This document shows, in pieces, positions 1 to 4,476 of a stretch of DNA of 6,689 bases; position 1 is the stretch's first letter; the number at the start of each line of letters is the position of its first letter. The stretch lies in contig CAMPJM010000225.1 of assembly GCA_946886805.1 (NCBI GenBank), forward strand, positions 1 to 6,689, given 5' to 3'. The position numbers and the translations under genes were made by a program. The notes below the pieces were generated by a model. The model did not search any database and was not told the DNA's origin. It was given only the letters and a program-made list of their open reading frames with translations. This stretch comes from an uncultured Flammeovirgaceae bacterium. Its GTDB lineage: Bacteria > Bacteroidota > Bacteroidia > Cytophagales > Cyclobacteriaceae.

Positions 1-1511
1 TTAATGTCCTTACTTATGGTATTTGTTATTCTCGTCAGTACAAGTCTCGAGGTGTCTATATCATAAGCAAACAAGTTATGGTTGTCGTTTAATTCTTGTA
101 GGCCTTCCGAAGAAACCAATAAACTATCGGATATCCTGTTGGAGGAAAATATTACGGCTGTAGTATTAGGAATAAACCGCGGTGACTGGTCATCATAAAT
201 ATCATTGGTTATCCTTTTAATAGCATTCCTTCTAATACTGATTAAGAAAATATCACTTTGACCGTCCATATCAGCACTTACAACCGCCACCGTACCGCCT
301 TCATTAAAACTCAAGCTGTTTACCTGATTAAACCTCGAAAGGTCATTTCTGAGTTTGGATTTTGAGGAAATCTCATATAACCATAAATAATACTGGCCTC
401 TCTTTGTCCCCACTATTCCGAGGGTATTATTGTCTTTCCAGCTAATTAAAGGGATATCTTCATTTATTTCCTGATTTATCAATTTTTGGCCGTTGGTAAA
501 TACCTTGTTTTCTTTTCCCGTTTCAAGATTCCTTACATAAATAGATTTTTTATTGTTGACATTTCTTGAATAAGCAACATAATTTCCATCCGGACTTATT
601 TTCACGGTATTATATAAATAACCTTTTCTGTTTTTCTTAAATAGTTTTAGAGAATCAGCAGGTTCTACATAAGATGCCGTCGTCTGTTCTGCCATTTCAA
701 TATAAAAGGTTTGCCACTCCTGAAGGAAAACCTTAAAAGGAAGGCCAAGAGTGTTGGCGATGCTACTTTCCTCATTTCGGATAATCCGTGTGAGGTTGAG
801 AATATTGGCAACGTTACTTCTGCCGTATTTTACAGCAATAAAATTCCAAATTGATTGCCCGGCAAGTCCCGCTTCCTTACCTGATAGTTTTGAAAGCTTT
901 GGGATTTTCTTTTGGCTAACCATATCTCTTACATAGTCGTCCATTTCAATACTCCAACCTTCTGAAACATACAATGCAGCACCTTCTATAAACCAATCGG
1001 GAAGATTCAACAAATAGGCATTTTGAAACATATCCGCAAGGCTGCCTCCATACATCATATCATTCACCAAAATTTCGGATACTTTGTAACGAAGCTCCTT
1101 TTTGAAACCAATATGAGTTCCCGGATAAGCAACTTCTACCTGAGATTTAACAAAATTTGTCTGGCCTCCTGTGGTATAGTTATTTTCGTTAATGCCAACG
1201 TTACTTTGTTGTAAATCAGATAGCGAATTATATAAAAAGATCTTTGTTTTTGAATATGGGGCATATCCCAACACATCTGTCAAAGTGAGGTACTCGTCTT
1301 CTAAATATTTCAATGCTAGTTTTGCATTTGTACCTCCCTCTCCATAATAGTACACTTCAAAATTTTCGGAACTATAATACTTCCAGTCAAAAATTTTGTA
1401 TTGTAAGCGGTTATGGCCAAAGATAGTATTGGAAGACTGAGCAAAAATTCTGCTTGAAGAAAAGAAAAGCCCCAAGAAAAGGGCAAATATTAGTAAGTTC
1501 TTAATAAACAT
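1..1511 (-). CDS. Secreted peptidase-MA-like / TolB-type beta-propeller protein, partial (3' end beyond window)
   Basis: The reading frame is open from an ATG at 1511-1509 to the left edge: 503 codons with no stop, so the C-terminus is missing. Residues 1-25 look like a Sec signal peptide (MFIKNL, a hydrophobic stretch, then FAQ before the likely cleavage site), so the product is exported. Residues about 35-275 resemble the gluzincin-like 'peptidase MA' region that precedes beta-propellers in many Bacteroidota proteins annotated as TolB-like. It has the hallmark PDWFIEGAALYVSEGW (171-186), but the segment where HExxH is expected (139-148, ELRYKVSEIL) has no histidine, so protease activity is doubtful. 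From about 300 there are PD40/WD40-like blades: KISPDGNYVAYSR (304-316), then SFNEGGTVAVVSADMDGQSD (401-420) and DDQSPRFIP (440-448). It lies 36 bp downstream of the oxidoreductase gene on the same strand and is probably co-transcribed with it. The function is unknown. The family assignment rests on sequence pattern only. Confidence 0.82.
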   Translation of the reverse strand, partial: MFIKNLLIFALFLGLFFSSSRIFAQSSNTIFGHNRLQYKIFDWKYYSSENFEVYYYGEGGTNAKLALKYLEDEYLTLTDVLGYAPYSKTKIFLYNSLSDLQQSNVGINENNYTTGGQTNFVKSQVEVAYPGTHIGFKKELRYKVSEILVNDMMYGGSLADMFQNAYLLNLPDWFIEGAALYVSEGWSIEMDDYVRDMVSQKKIPKLSKLSGKEAGLAGQSIWNFIAVKYGRSNVANILNLTRIIRNEESSIANTLGLPFKVFLQEWQTFYIEMAEQTTASYVEPADSLKLFKKNRKGYLYNTVKISPDGNYVAYSRNVNNKKSIYVRNLETGKENKVFTNGQKLINQEINEDIPLISWKDNNTLGIVGTKRGQYYLWLYEISSKSKLRNDLSRFNQVNSLSFNEGGTVAVVSADMDGQSDIFLISIRRNAIKRITNDIYDDQSPRFIPNTTAVIFSSNRISDSLLVSSEGLQELNDNHNLFAYDIDTSRLVLTRITNTISKDI

Positions 1512-1547
1512 TTATTTATAAGGGCGAATTTTCCAATCTAATATATA

Positions 1548-2591
1548 CTAAAAATAACGAATAATATTTACTTCCGGATGCAGTTCTTCTTTTCTTTCTA
1601 AAAAATTAACAAATTTTTCTGCGTAGTAAGGGGCTAAAGATACTCCCTTAGTACCTAAACCATTAAAAATACTTAAAGGTTTATGTAGGGGGTGGATGCC
1701 AATAAAAGGCTTTCTATCTTTAGTTGCAGGTCTTATTCCTGCTATTTGATCCTTTATTTCAAACGAAAGAGGGGATAACTTATTTAGTTTATCCAATAAT
1801 TCTTTTCTGGCGTCTTCTGACGGTAAAGTATTTAAATTTTTCCAATCATAAGTTGCTCCAACTTTGCATAATCCGTTTTCTGTCGGAACCATAAAAACCC
1901 CTCGGTTAAAAATTTTGGTCAGAGGGATATTATTCTTCAATAAGAGAATTTCCCCTTTAACGGGTTTAAATGGAAGCCAACCAAAATATTGGGAATTCAT
2001 CGCCTCATTCCCGTTGCAGTAGATTATTTTTTTCGCGCTTATATTTTTATAGGAAATGCCATCTTCGTTAATAACAAGTGCTGTTTCATCGTAAATAGCA
2101 TTTTCATATGCCTGCTTTGTTTCAAGAAAGGATTTTGTTGCTCCAAGAAAATTCACCACATCCAAATACCCGCTTTGCGCTAATAGAATTCCGCCATATT
2201 CATCATGAACATAGCCATTAAATAACGAATGCCCCGAAATCTCCTTAATATAAGTTTCATAGCCTTCCTGTGAACTTTTTGCCATCCAATCATTCTGTTC
2301 CTGAATGGATAAAAAAGGCCGGTATATGTCCATGGGGTTGAAAAATTTTTCGCCCGTAAGTGATTCTGCCTGCCTGTAAAATTCATGCAGTTTAGGAAAC
2401 AGCTTATCAGCATTCCAGGTTTTTTTCATTTGCTTACCCGTCACAGGATTAAAAATTCCAGCTGCTACCATGGAAGAGCTATTGCTTTCAAAATTATTGA
2501 TGACGTGAATATTATACCCTTTGCTTATCAGCGTTAGCGCAACCACACTCCCTGCCAATCCCTGGCCAATAATTAGAAAATCTTTATTCAT
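1548..2591 (-). CDS. DAO-family FAD-dependent oxidoreductase
   Basis: This gene encodes 347 residues, with ATG at 2591-2589 and stop TAG at 1550-1548. The N-terminus is a Rossmann beta-alpha-beta dinucleotide-binding fold: DFLIIGQGLAG carries GxGxxG at G9, G11 and G14. Other features of the DAO superfamily (D-amino-acid oxidase, glycine oxidase ThiO, MnmC C-terminal domain) are visible: AAGIFNPVTGK (43-53), PVKGEILLL (210-218), GIRPATKDRKPFIG (285-298), and a C-terminal FAD-contacting segment, NGLGTKGVSLAPYYAEKF (310-327). The length suits a stand-alone enzyme of this family. There is no signal peptide, so it should be a cytosolic flavoenzyme oxidising an amine or amino-acid-like substrate. 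The substrate cannot be read from sequence; ThiO-like or MnmC-like roles are possible but unproven. It is the first gene of a probable two-gene minus-strand operon and is divergent from the MBL hydrolase. Confidence 0.88.
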   Translation of the reverse strand: MNKDFLIIGQGLAGSVVALTLISKGYNIHVINNFESNSSSMVAAGIFNPVTGKQMKKTWNADKLFPKLHEFYRQAESLTGEKFFNPMDIYRPFLSIQEQNDWMAKSSQEGYETYIKEISGHSLFNGYVHDEYGGILLAQSGYLDVVNFLGATKSFLETKQAYENAIYDETALVINEDGISYKNISAKKIIYCNGNEAMNSQYFGWLPFKPVKGEILLLKNNIPLTKIFNRGVFMVPTENGLCKVGATYDWKNLNTLPSEDARKELLDKLNKLSPLSFEIKDQIAGIRPATKDRKPFIGIHPLHKPLSIFNGLGTKGVSLAPYYAEKFVNFLERKEELHPEVNIIRYF

Positions 2592-2610
2592 ATCCGAACT
2601 TAATATAATT

Positions 2611-2640
2611 TTGAATTTGTCATTTAAAAGGTAACTTTTG
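2611..2640 (+). promoter_or_regulatory. Putative Bacteroidota-type promoter for the MBL hydrolase
   Basis: Bacteroidota primary-sigma promoters have a -33 TTG and a -7 element close to TAnnTTTG. Here TTG at 2611-2613 is followed after 18 bp by TAACTTTTG at 2632-2640, which fits except for one extra base. It would place the transcript start near 2647, about 40 bases before the ATG at 2690. This is pattern matching only, and AT-rich DNA gives chance matches. Confidence 0.35.
2626..2639. promoter_or_regulatory. Near-perfect palindrome in the divergent promoter region
   Basis: AAAAGGTAACTTTT matches its own reverse complement at 12 of 14 positions. The partial symmetry extends outward to TTTA and TAAA at 2623-2644. 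It lies in the 98-bp region between the divergently transcribed oxidoreductase and MBL hydrolase genes and overlaps the proposed plus-strand -7 element. On the minus strand it reads TACCTTTT, itself similar to a -7 element, with TTG at 2652-2650 upstream. It could be an operator or two overlapping promoters. No regulator is identified. Confidence 0.3.
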
Positions 2641-2689
2641 TAAATTCAGCAATTCTCTCGTAAGAAAAGGTTTTTTTAACTAAAAAAAG

Positions 2690-3334
2690 ATGATTAAAAT
2701 CAAATCCTTCACTTTTAACCCATTTATGGAAAACACATATGTATTGTATGATGACACCCATGAATGTATAATTATAGATCCCGGATGCCTGGAAAAGCAA
2801 GAACAACAAACATTATTGAATTTTATTGAAACAAATAAACTAAAGGTAAAGATACTTTTAAATACCCACTGCCATATAGATCACGTGCTGGGAAATAAAT
2901 TTGTAAAAGAACAGTTTCAGGTAAAATTACAAACAAGTAAAATTGAAGAACAAGTCCTTAAAGCTGTATCCGCATACGCACCTAATTATGGCTTTCATCA
3001 ATATGAGGAAACAAATATTGACGAATACATAGCAGAAGGGCAGCAAATAAAGTTTGGAAATGCCACATTGGACATCCTTTTTGTACCCGGTCATTCCCCC
3101 GGACATCTAGTGTTTTATAATGCGGAAGAAAATATTTGTATCGGTGGTGATGTTCTTTTTCATAGAAGTATAGGTAGGACTGACTTACCCGGTGGCGATC
3201 ACGAAACGCTTATCAATAATATTCACCAAAAAATGTTTAAATTGGACGACAATATGGTGGTATATCCGGGGCATGGAGAAACAACTACCATAGGTGAAGA
3301 AAAAAAGTACAATCCTTTTTGTGCAATTGGTTAA
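2690..3334 (+). CDS. MBL-fold metallo-hydrolase, glyoxalase II / YcbL type
   Basis: This 214-residue protein shows a complete binuclear metal site of the metallo-beta-lactamase superfamily. THCHIDH supplies H60, H62, D64 and H65; PGHSPGH supplies H135; GGDVLF supplies D154; and PGHGETTT supplies H195. The N-terminal pattern NPFMENTYVLYDD, with IIIDPG (28-32), and the segment SIGRTDLPGGD (160-170) are typical of the short hydroxyacylglutathione-hydrolase-like group. It lacks the extra C-terminal helical region of classic glyoxalase II, as in YcbL-type enzymes. These hydrolyse thioesters such as S-lactoylglutathione or related thiol conjugates; the real substrate here is unknown. No signal peptide is present, so it should be cytosolic. 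The ATG at 2690 fits the family's N-terminus, with an A-rich leader and no Shine-Dalgarno sequence. Confidence 0.92.
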   Translation: MIKIKSFTFNPFMENTYVLYDDTHECIIIDPGCLEKQEQQTLLNFIETNKLKVKILLNTHCHIDHVLGNKFVKEQFQVKLQTSKIEEQVLKAVSAYAPNYGFHQYEETNIDEYIAEGQQIKFGNATLDILFVPGHSPGHLVFYNAEENICIGGDVLFHRSIGRTDLPGGDHETLINNIHQKMFKLDDNMVVYPGHGETTTIGEEKKYNPFCAIG

Positions 3335-3362
3335 GTTTGTACTATATATTTATGTGATGTGC

Positions 3363-3430
3363 TTTGTCGCTGGGTATTGGCAAGAGGGGCATGCGTTACC
3401 AGTCGCTTTTTGCCCTACCGATGACACAAA
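3363..3430. repeat. Imperfect inverted repeat (hairpin), REP-like
   Basis: The left arm (3366-3383, GTCGCTGGGTATTGGCAA) pairs with the right arm (3410-3425, TTGCCCTACCGATGAC). The paired blocks are GTC/GAC, T/A, GGTA/TACC and GGCAA/TTGCC, separated by one- or two-base mismatches, and outer TTTG/CAAA flanks can extend the stem. The loop is about 26 bases and contains GCATGC (3389-3394). This could be a small repetitive extragenic palindrome or an RNA structure. Copy number elsewhere in the genome cannot be judged from this window. Confidence 0.45.
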
Positions 3431-3462
3431 AAATTATACTGGCCGTTTTTAATACTAAAGCC

Positions 3463-3490
3463 TAATTTCAAATTTCAAATTCTAAATTTC
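3463..3490. repeat. Four tandem copies of a 7-bp unit (AAATTTC)
   Basis: The four consecutive 7-mers are TAATTTC (3463), AAATTTC (3470), AAATTCT (3477) and AAATTTC (3484). Two match exactly, one differs at its first base and one has its last two bases swapped. The array ends 2 bp before the TTG start of pssA, so it occupies that gene's translation initiation region. Short AT-rich repeats of this kind can change length by slippage. Confidence 0.7.
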
Positions 3491-3492
3491 CT

Positions 3493-4179
3493 TTGCTAAC
3501 AAAACACCTCCCAAATTTCTTGACTATTTGCAACCTGCTTTGTGGTTGTATAGGCATTGTTTTAGTCTTTCAAGGCAATCTTTACTATGCCACTTATTTA
3601 ATTTGGCTGGCGGCGGTATTTGATTTTTTTGATGGTTTTGTTGCACGATGGCTGAACGCATTTTCGGCAATAGGTAAGGAACTGGATTCGCTTGCAGATA
3701 TGGTCACCTTTGGTGCGCTTCCTGCTTTTATTATGTTTCATCTACTAAACCAGACATTTCCAGATAGCTTTATTCCCTACATAGCTTTTGCGATTGCGGC
3801 TTTTTCTGCTCTTAGGCTAGCGAAATTTAATGTTGATACCCGGCAGTCCGATTCCTTTATTGGCTTACCTACCCCAGCAAATGCTTTGTTCATCAGCGCT
3901 TTACCATTTGTAATTGAAAGCAACACAACCCTTGGAGATTTTTTCTCTAATGGCTATTCACTTTTGGTCATTACAGTTGTATTTTCATTGTTGTTGGTTG
4001 CAGAGATCCGGCTTTTTGCTTTAAAATTTAAAAATGCCAAATGGCAGGACAACAAAGTAAGGTTTATATTTATTGCCTTAAGCCTTGTTCTTATTGCTTT
4101 ATTTCAAATAACTTCAATACCAATGATAATAGTTCTATATATTCTATTATCATTGCCCGAAAGCAGGAGTAACCTTTAA
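3493..4179 (+). CDS. pssA: CDP-diacylglycerol-serine O-phosphatidyltransferase
   Basis: This integral membrane enzyme transfers serine onto CDP-diacylglycerol, giving phosphatidylserine, the precursor of phosphatidylethanolamine. The CDP-alcohol phosphatidyltransferase signature DG-x2-AR-x8-G-x3-D-x3-D is perfect: D47, G48, A51, R52, G61, D65 and D69. The N-terminus (KHLPNFLTICNLLCGCIG) and SFIGLPTPANALF (121-133) are typical of Bacteroidota PssA. Hydrophobic segments lie at about 12-30, 32-46, 71-86, 93-110, 128-142, 156-176 and 189-221. The length of 228 is normal. The start appears to be TTG (3493-3495): the frame is closed by TAA at 3463, no ATG or GTG lies between, and the next in-frame ATG (residue 70) falls inside the catalytic motif. 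The TTG start places the KHLPNFLT segment where the family begins. Confidence 0.93.
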   Translation: MLTKHLPNFLTICNLLCGCIGIVLVFQGNLYYATYLIWLAAVFDFFDGFVARWLNAFSAIGKELDSLADMVTFGALPAFIMFHLLNQTFPDSFIPYIAFAIAAFSALRLAKFNVDTRQSDSFIGLPTPANALFISALPFVIESNTTLGDFFSNGYSLLVITVVFSLLLVAEIRLFALKFKNAKWQDNKVRFIFIALSLVLIALFQITSIPMIIVLYILLSLPESRSNL

Positions 4180-4243
4180 TATTACCAAATAATAAAAAAA
4201 TAATGCTAAATAGGCACGTCGATTTATCGAAATAATGGACCAA

Positions 4244-4323
4244 CCAAGATCCTTCGTTCCTCAGGATGACAAAAACAACAGCAACAGCCTAAGTTGTCAT
4301 CCTGACGTTAGGAAGGATCTTGG
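4244..4323. repeat. Inverted-repeat element with 12+12 bp paired arms (REP-like)
   Basis: The left arm (4244-4272) starts CCAAGATCCTTC and ends TCAGGATGACAA. The right arm (4294-4323) starts TTGTCATCCTGA and ends GAAGGATCTTGG. Both 12-bp blocks pair perfectly around an internal loop of 5 and 6 bases, with a 21-base terminal loop (4273-4293). From general knowledge, motifs resembling 'TCATCCTGA...AAGGATCTT' recur between genes in many Bacteroidota genomes, so this is probably a dispersed, non-autonomous repetitive palindrome. Copy number cannot be seen here. Confidence 0.8.
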
Positions 4324-4424
4324 CAAACCATCAATCTATCGTGATGTTTAAATTTGCTGTGGCAGAAATTGCTTAATTTAAATAATCCAATTTCCACATA
4401 GGAACGATTCAATATTTATTCTCG

Positions 4425-4451
4425 TTGTTCGTTGGTTATCTTATATATAAT
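4425..4451 (+). promoter_or_regulatory. Possible porU promoter
   Basis: TTG (4425-4427) and an AT-rich block TATATAAT (4444-4451), separated by 16 bp, roughly fit a Bacteroidota promoter and sit just ahead of porU. The -7 block lacks the TTTG end of the consensus, and the resulting leader would be only about 15-20 bases. This is a weak assignment. Confidence 0.2.
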
Positions 4452-4458
4452 ATATGAT

Positions 4459-4476
4459 TCATAAATGTCATAAATG
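4459..4476 (+). repeat. Perfect 9-bp tandem duplication carrying the porU start codon
   Basis: TCATAAATG occurs twice in direct succession, at 4459-4467 and 4468-4476. Each copy ends in ATG. The second ATG is the start of porU. The first is in the same frame but meets TAA after one further codon (ATG TCA TAA), so it cannot start the protein. Confidence 0.8.

Larger units (their letters stand above)
3335..3492. other. 158-bp intergenic region with two repeat structures
   Basis: This gap between the MBL hydrolase and pssA contains no credible gene. Its middle part is visibly richer in G and C than the surroundings and forms an imperfect hairpin. Its last 30 bases are a short AT-rich tandem repeat that ends just before the pssA start. 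I see no clear intrinsic terminator: the T run at 3446-3450 has no strong stem directly before it. Confidence 0.6.
4180..4473. other. 294-bp intergenic region between pssA and porU
   Basis: No coding sequence is supported here. The region holds a prominent inverted repeat (4244-4323), a small palindrome TCGAT-TT-ATCGA (4219-4230), an AT-only inverted pair TTTAAATT/AATTTAAA (4347-4354 and 4375-4382), and a very AT-rich tract (4436-4473) leading into porU. There is no T run after the large hairpin on either strand, so it does not look like an intrinsic terminator. Confidence 0.65.

Noticed and set aside
751..1214. Plus-strand open frames of 61 and 63 codons
   Set aside because: They are antisense to the continuous 503-codon minus-strand frame, which has a signal peptide and recognisable domains.
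1989..2413. Open frames of 64 codons (plus) and 77 codons (minus)
   Set aside because: They fall inside the FAD-dependent oxidoreductase in other frames and show no family features.
2624..2809. Minus-strand open frame of 61 codons across the divergent promoter region
   Set aside because: It overlaps the start of the MBL hydrolase on the opposite strand and the promoter region, and its protein looks random.
3463..3490. CRISPR-like or iteron array
   Set aside because: The units are 7 bp, contiguous and without spacers, and no replication or Cas gene is nearby.
4244..4323. Intrinsic terminator for pssA
   Set aside because: The hairpin is strong but no T run follows on either strand, and the 21-base loop and internal loop are not typical of a terminator.
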